Assembly: GCA_010909165.1 (NCBI GenBank)
Contig: MU008210.1
Span: forward strand, 186,001-250,000
Direction of reading: 5' to 3'
Origin: Anthoceros angustus
Lineage: Eukaryota > Streptophyta > Anthocerotopsida > Anthocerotales > Anthocerotaceae
DNA: 64,000 bases
Shown here: piece by piece, positions 34,139 through 45,190 of the stretch
Layout of the letters: every line of letters starts with the position of its first letter
Position numbering within the stretch: the first letter of the stretch is position 1
Position numbers and translations under genes: made by a program
Notes under the pieces: generated by a model
Database searches by the model: none
What the model was told of the DNA's origin: nothing
What the model saw: the letters and a program-made list of their open reading frames with translations, nothing else

Positions 34139-34139
34139 N
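34139..34139. other. Ambiguous base (N)
   Basis: The only N in the window lies exactly at the right edge of the bacterial fragment, which suggests a join or correction point in the assembly. Confidence 0.95.
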
Positions 34140-35830
34140 TAGGTGGTCACCTACCGTGGTAGGGTGACCCCCTGAGGTGGGCTGTCCCCTCCTTACTCGC
34201 GCCATCTTCCTCCTTGGCGTCAGCGGCCTCTCCTTGCCTCAGGTTCTTGATTCCTCGAGTCCATGTCCTCGGGCCTCATCAAAGTCCGGGCCTCCGGTTG
34301 CACTTGTTGCAACTCCTTCCTGTCATCATCATGAGGACCCTATTGTCCTCCTCTTGGCCAACCGTAACACCTCATTGTTGGCCTTCAAAATCCTATTATG
34401 GAGGTGAGCCCCTAAGCTGTGATTTGGAGATCATCAATCTCCGTGGGCCACTCTCCATCCTCACACCTACCCTTGTAGGCGTCCCTTGCGGTCAATTCTC
34501 CCACCGACATGGAGGTCATTCTCCTCCCTTGCTTCCTTTGGTTGGCTAATTTTGCTTGAAGGGCATAATGCGCCCAAAATCTCCTCTTCCTCACCACCGG
34601 CATCCATGCACCACCTTCTTGTGGTGCTCTCCTCTGGAACCTCCTTTGTTCCAGCTCGGCCACTTGCTTGGCAAGTCTCTCCTTCTCCACTTGCTCACTT
34701 CCCTCGCGCTCTAGCTCTTGTTATCTTGAGCCTTTAGCTCAGCTTCTCTTCAAAATTGAGCGGGTCCTTAGTTCCTCTTCCATGTCCGGATCTTGATGGC
34801 TTGGTAGCCATCACTGCTCTTGTCCATCCATTTGTTGGATAACCTTCTCCTTCCTAGAGCCTCTTTTGCCCTTTCTCTTGCTCTGCGGGCAAAATGCTCT
34901 TCCATATACGCCTCCAGTCCCGTTGGGTTGTTGCCGAATGGCTCTCTCCTCGATGTGACAACCTCCCTCTAGGACCTTCTCGCTCTCCGTTGGTCCACGA
35001 GATCAGAGCTTCTCCACCTTCTCCAGCTTTGCCTTCGTCGGACTCCATGGCTCCAATTGCCATTTGGTCCAGCTCTCCTCTCGTCATTTCTTGGGCCTTG
35101 ACTTCCTCGACTTGCCCTGAGGCTGGCTCCTAGCCCCTTCAAAATCCACATGGTGAGTGTCTCACAAGCACTCGGCAATTCTCTCTAGGGTCCTAATTCC
35201 ACCCTGTTGGCCTTCTTGCTGGAAATTTCCAGCTCCCTTGCGCTCTCGGACCATCAGCGGCGGTGGGGTCCTCTGTCGCCCATCGCCCTTCCTCCGGCGG
35301 GTGGTGGCCTAGGCGCCGCCCGCCTCGGCTCTTCTCCTTCCCTTCCTACCATGGTGCACCTACGGCGTGGGGTGCTTCCTGCGGTGGCCTACCAGTGGTG
35401 GTGCCGCAGTGGTCGCCCACCCTTGGGTGGGCTGCCTCCCCTCAGGGTGAGGCTGCAGTGCCTCTCTCTAGGCACAAATGAGATGGTGGGGACTCCCCAC
35501 CCTTGGGGCTGTCACCTCTCCGTAGTCCTCCTCTCATAGACTACCATTCGGCCTTCCTCGGCGGTTCACATTCCTCTCCTCCTTGCTCTTGTGGGGAAAA
35601 GCTTTCCCACTTGCAACCTTGTTGCCTCTACATCCTCCCTTGCTCCTAGCATGCTTGTGGAGGTCGACCTCCCCTTCCTCAATGCAAAGGCAAAGGCCTT
35701 TCCAAGCTTGGTGGAGATGAATTATCTCAGAAGGATGCCAAGCATCTTCCAACTCCTTGCTTGTGAGAAGTCCCTCCGTTTCCACAAATGCACCAAATAG
35801 GTGCTAAGGTAGCGAGGCCTTGGCCCTTCC
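34140..35830 (-). pseudogene. T6 charged ORF region, duplicated block copy 2 and flank
   Basis: The minus strand holds EKERLAKQVAELEQRRFQRR (34412-34690), a coiled-coil segment, followed by RKRRFWAHYALQAKL and MSVGELTARDAYKGRCEDG. The corresponding copy is at 32740-33540. To the right (35534-35785) the reading continues with basic, Gly/Ser-containing sequence. The order fits one long minus-strand protein running from 37000 to about 32200. No family was recognised. Confidence 0.5.
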
Positions 35831-36262
35831 TCATCCACAATTTGGCTTGAGGAGCTTCTCCTGGTGGATGTAGGCCTCATACATGATGGTGCCCCAATCT
35901 GGCTTGGCTCCCATTGAAATCTTCCACAAAAACTGGAGGAAGTTGGTGCTGAAATAAGAAGTTCTTTGGTAATTCACCAACCCCAGCACAATCTTACAAG
36001 AGCCTCCACTTGACTCCTTGATGCTCATTTTCCAGCCATTCTTGGCATGGGCCTTCACTCCTCCGTCCATCATGTCGAGGATCTCTGCGGAATTTGGAGA
36101 GGGCCGTCCTCTTCCTCCATTCGTCCTCTCGAGAGAGCAATTCGAGCTCTCCTCCTCCGGTCTCCCATACACACACAGCTCCTTACGGTCCGGCGAGGAT
36201 CCGTTCGAGCATTCCTTTAATGTCGGCAAGGCTGCCTCGATTGATGGAGATTGATGAAGCAC
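35831..36262 (-). pseudogene. T6 ORF, conserved-looking segment
   Basis: This open frame of 143 codons contains VKAHAKNGWKMSIKE, SCKIVLGLVNYQRTSYF and GAKPDWGTIMYEAYIHQEKLL. Its regular mix of hydrophobic and polar residues suggests a folded domain, unlike the charged flanks. I do not recognise it. It lies downstream of repeat R in the same orientation and could be a Gag-like or accessory domain of this gypsy family. Confidence 0.45.
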
Positions 36263-37418
36263 TCCTCAATCAACTCCAAATTGGTGTAGGCCCATTGGCG
36301 TATACACCCATCCCAATTGGATGTTATCCTCCTCGCCCATTCTTGAAATCAACCAAATCGCGGGGTTGCGCAAAACAAGTGAATTGGGGCATCTCGACTT
36401 CCTCACAGCGGTGCCTCTTCTTTCTTTCCTTTCACCTCGCGAGGAGCCCTTGAGGTTCCTTCCCTTGCCTTTCTGCTCGAGGCATGGTGCCTTGGCTCCT
36501 CCAAGTGCTTCAAAGAGGAATTACTTCCCAGCTGGGCTTCAAAATTCCACACCTCTCACCTCTTCCTTGTTGGCCCGCTCTCCTGCAGGCCACGTTAGCC
36601 ACAGTTTGAGTCCCCATGCTAATTTCCTCTCGCGACTTCTTCTTCGAGCGCCACCAGCGGCTCAGCGCCTCACGCCTCAATTCCACCGCACTTGATCGCG
36701 CCGACTTTGCTCGGCCTCCTTCTCAGATCCGGGGTGCGTGAGCTTTCCTTCCGCTCGTGGCTCTTTCCTTCCTTCGGCGGTCGCTCTCTCGCTTGGTCCT
36801 CCTTCCCGATTGCGCGCGATCTTGCGTCACTCTCAGCTGGCTCGCGGTGATGGCAGCACCTTTTCCTTCCTCTCTTCCCTCCTCTTCTCCAACTTCAACT
36901 CGGCCGGCTCTTGCGGCGTCTCGAGAGGCGCTGCAAAGCGCACTTTGCCCTCTTTGGATGCACCACGGAGGCACAACCCTAGATTGGTTCATCATTCCAA
37001 AATCCTAATCCTATCGCCTATTTTCTATTCTAGCCTACCCTAATTAATCTATATTTATATTCCCTATTGGTGAGCATATATAGTGGATATTCTTCCTTAT
37101 TCTAATTTCCTTTCGAGATTTTATCGACCCCTCTGGTAGTATGCTCTTCTTTCGACCCTACGGGTGGGTGGCGACCCTACTGATGATACGACCACGCTCT
37201 TGGACGCCATTCTACCTCGCTTAGGGGTCGTTTTGACCCGTTCTTTTTCCTGGGATATCCTCTTCAACTTCCTAACAATATCGTACAACTCCAGCTTCAA
37301 GGTTCTCAGAAAATTTCCTGGCATGCTCTTCTTCAATCGTTTTTAGCCAAAAAAAAATCAAACTTGCTTGTCTTCTGGCTCTTTTGGACTGGTTGCCCAA
37401 ACTTTTGCGTTCCACACT
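36263..37418 (-). pseudogene. Repeat R, copy 3: 5' part of T6 ORF with TATA-like site
   Basis: This matches 1-1145 over almost its full length, including the TATA-like GAGCATATATAG at 37072-37083 and the minus-strand charged frames (36723-36995 and 37121-37336). In T1 the same sequence follows the integrase C-terminus. Here copia T7 begins at about 37419, removing whatever lay upstream. Confidence 0.6.
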
Positions 37419-37439
37419 GCTCTATATCTCGCTTGTCAA

Positions 37440-37720
37440 ATTGGGATGAACTCTTCTCAGGAACCCCATATAATGACTTGTACTTATTGGATGTCAAGAC
37501 TTCTTACTTGAGTCACTCTGTCCATACCACCACAGAGTCTCACCTTATACCAACCCAACTTTTGTACTGCCTTGGTCATGTCAATTTCAACGTTTGTCCC
37601 TCCTCAAGCGCAATGAGGTATTCGAGAGATCCTTTAACTTTGACACCCATGCTTTCTGATGCATCAAACCAGCAAGGCCGTCTCCACGACCCTTTAGAGA
37701 CAAAGATTTGTCTAGAGCCC
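37440..37720 (+). pseudogene. T7 copia GAG-pre-integrase region
   Basis: Plus-strand frames give LYLLDVKTS and a LGHVNFNV motif (usually WHxRLGHVNF), marking the start of copia integrase. The preceding gag and protease are missing, so T7 is 5' truncated at about 37419. Confidence 0.75.
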
Positions 37721-38250
37721 TAGTATTCTTCATACCATCGGACCAATGTCTCGCTTCTTTTGGAGGTGCCTTATACTTTATAACCTTCATAGATGAATGG
37801 AGTCGATATTGTTCATCTACATTTTGCATCATAAGAGTCATGCCCTCTCCACATTTCAAGTCACAATGGCTCAAAGACATCTGGTGCTCGGATCCGACAT
37901 ATTGAGCGATAGAGAGTACCGCCATGCTTTCAAGGACTTTTGAGGAAGGCATACACACCGATTGACAATACCCTACACCCCCGCAGAATGCTTTTGCTAA
38001 GAGAAAGAATCGAACTCTTGAGGCAACCTTGTCTAGTCTATCATTTGAGTTTAACTTTTGTGGTTATTGAGGCTCTCACGGTGCAAATTATATACGAATC
38101 GACTTCCTACCAAGGAACTTGGCTTGGTAACCCCTATGAGAGGTGGAATGGTAGAAGCCTCGAATCACTCATTACAATTTTGGAGCCCGGCATATGCTTT
38201 GGTCCTTCCTCTGCATAAGCTCGACCCGGTTAGAAGTATATTTGTTGGCT
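37720..38250 (+). pseudogene. T7 copia integrase
   Basis: The core is recognisable as FGGALYFITFIDEWSRY near 37770, then KSQWLKD near 37860 and PPQNAFAKRKNRTLEA near 37975, the last being the catalytic Glu region of copia integrases. RSIFVGYS near 38240 is the usual C-terminal mark. It is broken by several frameshifts. Confidence 0.85.
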
Positions 38251-38900
38251 ATTCGAGATGATGTTAAAGGATACAAGTTGTTTGACCACACACCGATTAT
38301 CCTTTGCTTGAAGTGTTGTATTTCATGAAGATGCTCTTCTCCGCCACCATGTCTTGCTCTTATGGATGCTCCTTTGACTGCTCCCTCTATTCATGGCATT
38401 GATGACTCTGGTGATGTTTTTGAGAATACTGATCTTTTTGTCTTCAGACATTTATGAGCCAGATTCTTCAGGTTCCTCTTCATCGGCTTCGGGGGCAGCA
38501 CATCACCATTATGAATTTTACCTGCATCCATTCCGTCACCATTGCAGCCACACTCAATTCCATCACCTGTCAAGGACCATCCATTACCTTCAGATGAGTT
38601 TTCTCCACTCACCTCTGATGCAGTTATTCTTGATTCTGGTTCTGCAGGACCCGATGAACGAACACCACATCACTGTCACCTCTTGATCCTCGGTCACGGT
38701 CCAACCGACCTTGACCCGGGAACAACTCGCTTTGATTACAAGCTCTTCTAGACTTAGACGTCCTATGAGTGACAAAACCTCCCTTTGTCGCTGGTTTAAC
38801 TACTAGAAGGAGACCACATCAAGCTGTTTTCAGCGTAGCATCCTCTCTAGGAGAACCTGCCACATATCTAGAAGCCGTCATGAAGTAGAACACTGGAAGC
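38251..38900 (+). pseudogene. T7 copia integrase-RT linker
   Basis: Low-complexity Ser/Pro-rich frames (for example PSPVKDHPLPSDEFSPL, 38542-38751) are typical of the variable linker between integrase and RT in copia elements. Confidence 0.6.
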
Positions 38901-39164
38901 TTGCCATAGAATTTGAGTACAACTCCCTTATAGCCAACCAAACTTGGTCTTTGGTTGATTTACCACCTGGTAGGAAGCCTGTTTCGTGTAAATGGGTTTT
39001 CAAGAAGAAGTTGAACACAGATGGCACAATAGCACAAGGCTCGTTTAGTAGCTAGGGATACATTCAGGTTGAAGGCCTGGACTATAATGAGACGTTTGCC
39101 CCAGCTGTCAAAGCCATATTTGTAAGAATACTTCTGGCACTTGCAGCGCAATATGGACTCCTAG
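38901..39164 (+). pseudogene. T7 copia RT, N-terminal part (interrupted)
   Basis: This reads YNSLIANQTW-like and LPPGRKPVSCKWVFKKKLNTDG across frames, then VEGLDYNETFAPAVKAIFVRILLALAAQYGLLV up to 39159, where copia T8 is inserted. The RT continues at 43992 with QLDVKTAFLNGSLEEEIY. Confidence 0.9.
39160..39164. repeat. T8 target-site duplication, left
   Basis: CCTAG is repeated at 43987-43991. Removing T8 restores a continuous RT reading. Confidence 0.85.
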
Positions 39165-39402
39165 TGAAGGATGTGTGGCAGCCCATGATGGTGGAAAGAG
39201 GAGAGGAGAGGAGGAAGCAAATGTATCTCACATTGAGATGAGGCTTGGGGATATTTATACCCTCGGTGGCTCCTAGGAAGCTCCACAAGAAGCCCCTAGG
39301 AAGCAGTAGAAGCTTCCTAGTTATTAGCTTCAACTAAACTAATGACACCTAACTTAGACTAAGTGTATTAGTCTAAGTACATTGGGCTTTAATACCCTTA
39401 CA
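39165..39402 (-). repeat. T8 copia 3' LTR
   Basis: On the minus strand it runs from TGTAAGGG to CCTTCA and includes a TATA box (GGGTATAAATA). It pairs with 43756-43986 and with the T9 LTR at 53219-53475. Confidence 0.95.
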
Positions 39403-39416
39403 ACCTCCCACTTAAA
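39403..39416 (-). promoter_or_regulatory. T8 polypurine tract
   Basis: The minus strand reads TTAAGTGGGAGGT just before TGTAAGGG, a classic copia PPT. Confidence 0.85.
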
Positions 39417-39439
39417 GGCCAATTTACCTTCGTGAAGAA

Positions 39440-40190
39440 TGGACTACCTCATGCCCATCGTGTCAGCTTGTGCAAATTGCTCGTAGAGTCCCTTGGTAAG
39501 AATATCTGCGGGGTTGGTGGTGTGAACCTTGACAAGTTGTACCCTCTTGTCATCCAACACCTCTCGAATGAAGTGATACTTCACATCCACATGTTTAGTC
39601 TTCGCATGAAACATCGGATTCTTTGCCAATTGGATAGCACTGCTATCACAATGCAACACCGGACTCAACCTTGATCCCCAAGTCTCCCACTAAACGAGCA
39701 AGCCATATGGCTTCCTTGCAAGCCTCAGTTGCTGCAACATACTCGGCCTCTGTGGTAGATAGCGTAATGCACGGCTGCAAACGAGATCGCCATGAGGCTG
39801 CCCCTCCAGTGCACATGAAGACATAACCTGATGTGGACCTCCTTTTGTCCATATCCCCTGCATAATCAGCATCTGTGTACCCAACCACACATGCATCTTC
39901 ACTACCAAAACATATGCACAAAGCTTTTGTACCATTCAGATACCTCATAACTCCTTTTCGCCTCCCAATGCTTCTTGCGGTTTGACATAAACACACTAAC
40001 CACTCCCACGCAAAGGCAATGTCGGGCGTGTAGCAATCATTGCATACATCAAACTCCCTACGGTGAGTATGGGACCTTCTCCATTTCGCTTTGTCCTCCT
40101 CGAGCTTGGGCAATCCTGAAAGTTTCACATATGGAGGCAATGGAGTACCCAATGGCTTCCCTTCTCCATGTTGAAGCGTTGAAGCACTCG
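39440..40190 (-). pseudogene. T8 copia RNase H
   Basis: The frame 39646-40212 holds VVGYTDADYAGDMDKRRSTSGYVF, GGAASWRSRLQPCITLSTTEAEYVAA and EAIWLARLVGDLG, all copia RNase H motifs in order. The last part (39444-39668) gives NPMFHAKTKHVDVKYHF and ADILTKGL. One frameshift separates the two. It is among the best preserved domains here. Confidence 0.95.
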
Positions 40191-40960
40191 TTAATGTATT
40201 CCGTCGAGACAAATAAAGCGGCTTATGTCATTCGGCGAATACGCATGCCAAGTATATGGCTCGCCTCTCCCAAGTCTGTCATTTCAAAGTGAGCATTCAA
40301 CTTTGACTTCAATAGAAATCTCATCGATCTTTTAGCAATTAGCATATCATCCACATAGAGGATCAAAATGAGCAAGCTTTGATCCTTAGCTTGCTATAGA
40401 GGCAATGATCCTCATCGCTTTGTAGCCTTGAGAAAGCATAAATGAGTGGAACTTGTGATACCACTCTCTGGGTGCTGTTTCAAACCATAAAGGCTCTTCC
40501 TCACACACGATTCTCTTTGCCCTTCTCAACAAAACCTTGTTCTTTGCATGTAGACTCTTGAAGGTCACCATGCAAGAATGCCGTCTTGACATCCATCATA
40601 AGTTCCATATCATTCACGGCAACCAAAGCAAGAACACATCGCAAAGTTGTCATTTTGACTACTGGTGAGAAAATCTCATCAAAGTCAATGCCTTGCTGTT
40701 GCTTGAAACCCTTAGCAACCAATCGTGCCTTGTACTTTGGTTTGCCATCATAACCTTCATCTTGTACACCCATTTGCACGGTAGGGCCTTCTTATCCCTA
40801 GGCAACCGAACCAACTCCCAAGTTTGGTTCTTATGCAGCGAATTCATTTATGCATGGCCTTCTCCCACTTCTGTTTGTTACTCATTGACATGGCCTCTTT
40901 GTAAGAAGAGGGTTCCCCACAATCTGTCAGCATGACATAATCCAGAGATGGATCATACCT
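40191..40960 (-). pseudogene. T8 copia reverse transcriptase
   Basis: The start near 40850 reads [25 protein letters not shown], then [28 protein letters not shown] and [13 protein letters not shown]. The palm region (YVDD) lies near 40355 in another frame, followed by AHFEMTDLG- and ILGMRI-type sequence near 40260. It is inactive because of indels. T9 RT at 58210-58850 is the sister copy. Confidence 0.9.
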
Positions 40961-40999
40961 GTCAGGAGGTCGTGTAATCCCGCCTTGACCACAGGCACC

Positions 41000-41960
41000 T
41001 CTATAGGAGCTTGTTCGACTCTTGGTTCATCTACGGGTGGAGGAATGTGCTCCTGCACATTACCACGGTTATCAACCATGATGATCATGTCCATCTTCTT
41101 GGAAGATCACCCTTCGCACCTCCACAATTGGAGTAGGCTTCCTGCATCTTGTTCTCATTGAAGAACACGTCGTTAGTACGAACAACCTTTCTAGCTCGGA
41201 TCCCACAAAGCGGTATCCCATCTCACGGAATCACCATAGCCAAGAAAAATACATTTCTTGGACTTAGGTGCCAACTTGTCCCGAAACTCTTTTGGAACAT
41301 GGCGGTATGCCTCACATAAACACTCGCAGATGCTTGTAGGATGGTTTCTTCTCGGAACAGCTCATCAACTTTATTATTAGGAGATCATTAATAAGATGAA
41401 TGCGATGAACGCTTACCCAAAACCCATTAGGCAATCGAGTTTGACAACAAACTACGCATCCTCTCACGAATGGTTCATTCATCCGCTCGGCCACACCATT
41501 TTGTGGAGGAGATATCTGGTGATCAATTCTCTTTTGATTCCTTGGAATCACGAATGACTGAAGCTTTCCATACTCTCCACCATTATCGTCCTTAGACACT
41601 TCAATCGTGGTGATTCTCTACAAGGGTGACAAATTTCAAACACCGTCGAACTTCATCCTTTTTCCTCAAAGGATAAACCCACACCTTGCGTGAGAAAATC
41701 ATCTATGAAAGTGACAAAATAGGAGGCACCGCCTAATGATGCAGATGAGGCATAGGTCCACATACATCACGTGAACCAACTCAAGAGGTTTACTTCTACT
41801 TTACCTCTTGTTCGATGTGATGATTTTGTCATTTCCCATATAAGCAGTGCTCACACATCGAGAGATCGGAGAAGTTAAGAACAGGATATAACGAGCGAGA
41901 TAAAACCTTCATTCCCTTGAGACATATGTCCTAACGCAATGCCACAAGGAAACATTTGGT
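41000..41960 (-). pseudogene. T8 copia integrase with GAG-pre region
   Basis: The minus strand carries the glutamate region PPQNGVAERMNE (41312-41599), the core near 41690 (FVTFIDDFSRKVW-type, in broken frames), and sequence matching T9 at 55440-56760. A linker with acidic sequence lies toward RT. Several small indels are present. Confidence 0.9.
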
Positions 41961-43172
41961 GCTGTTACAGATCACATGATCTTTGAGTGTTTACAAGTGA
42001 GTACAAAGTGCCACACTTGATCCACGAGCTAACACAAGAGAACCTTTGGAGATCTTCCAAGAGTGATCCCCAAAACCGGTGGTAACCATCATCCAAGCAT
42101 CTGCGCTAATCATGCTTTTGTCAACTTGAACATGCCTAACGTCCTTCATGAATGAAGATCCGTTGTCAAACTTGAGTTGCACATCACCGCCGCGATCGGC
42201 ATGTAGTTATTTCAAGCCTAACGCATCCTTTCCTTGTAGCATCATCGTGCTAAACCACTCTCTATGAGGAGTAACATGGAAAGATGCACGAGTCAATTAT
42301 CCAATTTAATAAATGACTATCCACGGCTGTTAATTGTGCAGCATTCAAGTAAGAAGAGATAAGGACATCTCCGTCCTCAACAGAATTTAACTCTTCCAAC
42401 CTGACATTCGAAGTCGCCTTCTTGTCGTCCTGCTTCTTCTCTTTTCCTTGGTCCTTTTTGAACTTCTCGCACTCTCTTTTGAAGTGACCCCTTTTGTGAC
42501 AATAGTGACACTCCACATTCTTGTTACGACTACGAGATTTGCTACGAGAAAAGCTTCTATCCGGTTGCTTCCCCTTCGCAGTGGACCTCCCTCTCACTAT
42601 GAGGGCACTGGAACCTTTGGAAGGTTCCATATTTTTCCTGTTCACCTCCTCAGTTAACAGGCTACCTTCTACATTTACAATGGTAAGACCACTAGCGAGG
42701 CGAGTACTCGGGAGGCTGCGAAGGTGTCCCAACTCTCGTAATGTGACCAGCGAAACATAGCTCTCACGGAATCAGAATGTGATACCTTGAGATGAGAGTG
42801 GCTGAAAATGGTATTGAAATCATTCGGATGATCGGACATCCTCGTCCCTTCCTTCATCTTCAAGTCCACCAATTTGTTCAACCAATACACCGAAGCCGCA
42901 CTTTGCTTCTCATCTGAGTCCACACACGCCACAGTAACTTGTGGTCTTATCTTTCACATTGAAGTACAACTTTTGACAATGTTAGCATGATAGTAGATCT
43001 AGCAAGCTCATCCAGTCCGCCACTCATCCCGTCATACTATCGGTTTGGCCTAACAACTTTATGGGCTTGATCGCTTTTTCTAGAACATTATACACTTGTT
43101 CTTTCGAGCGGAAGTTAGTACCATCTAACTTCTCGATATTGAACATGACGTTTTCGATGATGAAGACATCAT
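41961..43172 (-). pseudogene. T8 copia gag and protease
   Basis: Gag begins at ATG 43172 with SSSS and FNIEKLDGTNF-type sequence. It continues with QSAASVYWLNKLVDLKMKEGTRMSDH (42675-42932) and a perfect CCHC knuckle CHYCHKRGHFKREC in 42262-42732. The protease start NWIIDS lies at about 42300 and is then broken before GA. The sequence to 41961 corresponds to the protease C-terminus (ARGSSVALCTHL-type frame). Gag packages the RNA and protease matures the particle. At least three frameshifts are present. Confidence 0.9.
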
Positions 43173-43279
43173 GACTCAAAAATCGACTCGCCTTGTCGGA
43201 AAAGTCAAAAAAAAAAAATCACGTGCGGCCGTGTATTGCGTTGCTGTTTACGAGTATTCCGCGAATATTTGAATTTTCA

Positions 43280-43688
43280 CCACCGCGGCACCGCGGTGTT
43301 GGTGCGGGTTCTTGGCGCCCGCGCCTCGCCCCAGCGCTCTCGCCCCGCGCGCTCGCCCGGCCTCGCCCCGCGCCCGCGCCTCGCCCGCTCGCGGCCTCGC
43401 CCCGCGCCACGCGCCACGGCCTCGCCCCGGCCTCGCCCCGCGCCCGCCTCGCGCCCGCGGCCTCGCCGCGCCGCGCCGCGCCGCGCCTCGCGGCCTCGCC
43501 GCGCCGCGCCTCGCCCGCTCGCCCCGCGCCGCGCCCGCGCGCTCGCCCGGCCCGCGCCGCGCCGCGCCTCGCGGCGCGCGCGGCCCGCGCCGCCCGGCCC
43601 GGCGCGGCCTCGCCGCTTCGCGGCCTTGCCGCGTTCGCGGCCTCGCCCGCTCGCCCGCTCGCGGCCTCGCCCCGCGCCTCGCCGCGAT
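43280..43688 (-). repeat. T8 leader GC-only low-complexity tract
   Basis: About 400 bp almost entirely of G and C with scattered A/T, made of words such as GGCGAGGCC, GCGGGGCGAGG and GCGCGGCGCGG on the minus strand. It lies between primer site and gag. T9 has a similar but longer tract at the same place. Long frames here exist only because stop codons need A and T. Confidence 0.9.
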
Positions 43689-43737
43689 ATGGATCACACC
43701 GCAATTCTGCCACCCTGCGGCGAATCACAACACCGGA

Positions 43738-43755
43738 CCAAAGCTCGATACCGGT
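43738..43755 (-). promoter_or_regulatory. T8 primer-binding site
   Basis: Directly after the LTR the minus strand reads ACCGGTATCGAGCTTTGG, a degenerate form of the initiator-Met tRNA complement. Confidence 0.7.
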
Positions 43756-43986
43756 TGAAGGATCGTGTGGCGGCCATGATGGTGGAAAGAGGAGAGGAGG
43801 AAAATGTATCTCTCACATTGAGATGAGGCTTGGGGTATTTATACCCTCAATGGGGCTCCTAGGAAGCTCCACAAGAAGCCCCTAGGAAGCAGTAGAAGCT
43901 TCCTAGTTATTAGCTTACTAAACTAATGACACCTAACTTAGACTAAGCGTATTAGTCTAAGTACATTGGGCTTTAATACCCTTACA
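43756..43986 (-). repeat. T8 copia 5' LTR
   Basis: This is about 231 bp, nearly identical to 39165-39402, with TG..CA ends. Element length from LTR to LTR is 4822 bp. Confidence 0.95.
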
Positions 43987-43991
43987 CCTAG
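43987..43991. repeat. T8 target-site duplication, right
   Basis: CCTAG matches 39160-39164. Confidence 0.85.
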
Positions 43992-44560
43992 TTCATCAGC
44001 TAGATGTAAAGACGGCATTCCTCAATGGATCTTTAGAGGAGGAGATTTATAGGAGCCAACCAGAAGGATATGTGATGGATGTCGGGAAGGTTTGCAAGTT
44101 ACTTAAGACTTTATATGGTCTTAAGCAATGTTCCCGTGCTTGGAACGAAACCTTCCATGCCTTGCTTATAGAACTTGGTTTCACATGTTTAGCAGCTGAC
44201 ACCAGTGTCTATATTTTATGGGATGGAGACGATTTCATAGTACTTATTGTTTATGTGGATGATAACTTCTTGTTTTGCACTTCAGCAGTGCTGATGGATA
44301 AAACCAAGAAAGTGCTTTTGGCTCGCTTTGAAATGACAGATCTAGGCCAACTTACTTTCTCGTTGGGCATTTAGTTTCATTTCCAGGATTCAGGGCGGAC
44401 GATTGACATACACCAAGAACACTTCGTGGAGCAACTTCTCAAGAGGTTCAACATGGAGGACTGTCGTCCAGTATCTACACCCATGTCCACTGGAGAGAAG
44501 CTATCTAAAGAACAGTGCCCAATGACTGATGATGAGAAAGAGTTGATGTCCAAGGAGCCT
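43992..44560 (+). pseudogene. T7 copia RT, C-terminal part
   Basis: This resumes the RT cut at 39164: QLDVKTAFLNGSLEEEIY, GLKQCSRAWNETF and the catalytic box VYVDDNFLF near 44255, then EMTDLGQLTFSLGI ending at a stop. Past that stop HQEHFVEQLLKRFNMEDC and VSTPMSTGEKLSKEQCP continue in frame. A premature stop and the T8 insertion make it dead, although this half is well preserved. Confidence 0.95.
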
Positions 44561-45190
44561 TACAGGCAGGCAGTTGGTTGCCTCATCTACCTTGCTGCAT
44601 GGACCAGGCTCGATATTTCACGACTCACAGTTTTTGGAGAATCCAGGTGAGGCCTGGCAGTCATAAAGCGCATCTTTAGGTATCCGAAGGAACTAGATAT
44701 GGTTTGAGATATCAACGACAAGCAGGAGGCTTGCAGCTCACTTCTTACTGTGATGCCGACCTGGCTGGTGACCCAGACAGTCGACGTAGTATAGCTGCTT
44801 ATTGCAATCTTCTTGGAGGGACAGTGATTTCCTGGAGTAGCAAGAAACTAACTACCATCTGCCTTTCTTCTACTGAGGCCGAGTATGGAGCGTTGTCTCA
44901 GGCAGCAAGGGAGATCATCTGGATAAGATCATTTCTAAGAGGGTTGCAACAGCTCAGTTCTGGAGCAACCAGGCTATGGTGTGACAACCAGTCAGCCATA
45001 GCACTGTCAAGGAACCCTGTCTTCCATGCCAGAAGCAAGCACATAGAGATAACTCACCATTTCATAAGACAAGCAGCAGATGGAGAAGTGGTTCATTACA
45101 TTCCTACGGTAGAACATTGCTAATTTATTGTGAAGGCCCTCGCCAAGCCATTACATCATAAGCACCGCAGACTTGCTTTTGGTGCACTAC
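44560..45190 (+). pseudogene. T7 copia RNase H
   Basis: The frame 44704-45123 shows SYCDADLAGDPDSRRS, GGTVISWSSKKLTTICLSSTEAEYGAL, REIIWIRSFLRGL, WCDNQSAIALSRNPVFHARSKHIEI and HHFIRQA. All usual copia RNase H blocks are in one frame. Stops occur just upstream (near 44650) and at 45121. Confidence 0.95.

Noticed and set aside
43193-43885. ORFs of 148-230 codons on both strands
   Set aside because: Same cause as in T9: the GC-only leader of copia T8. They also run into the LTR.
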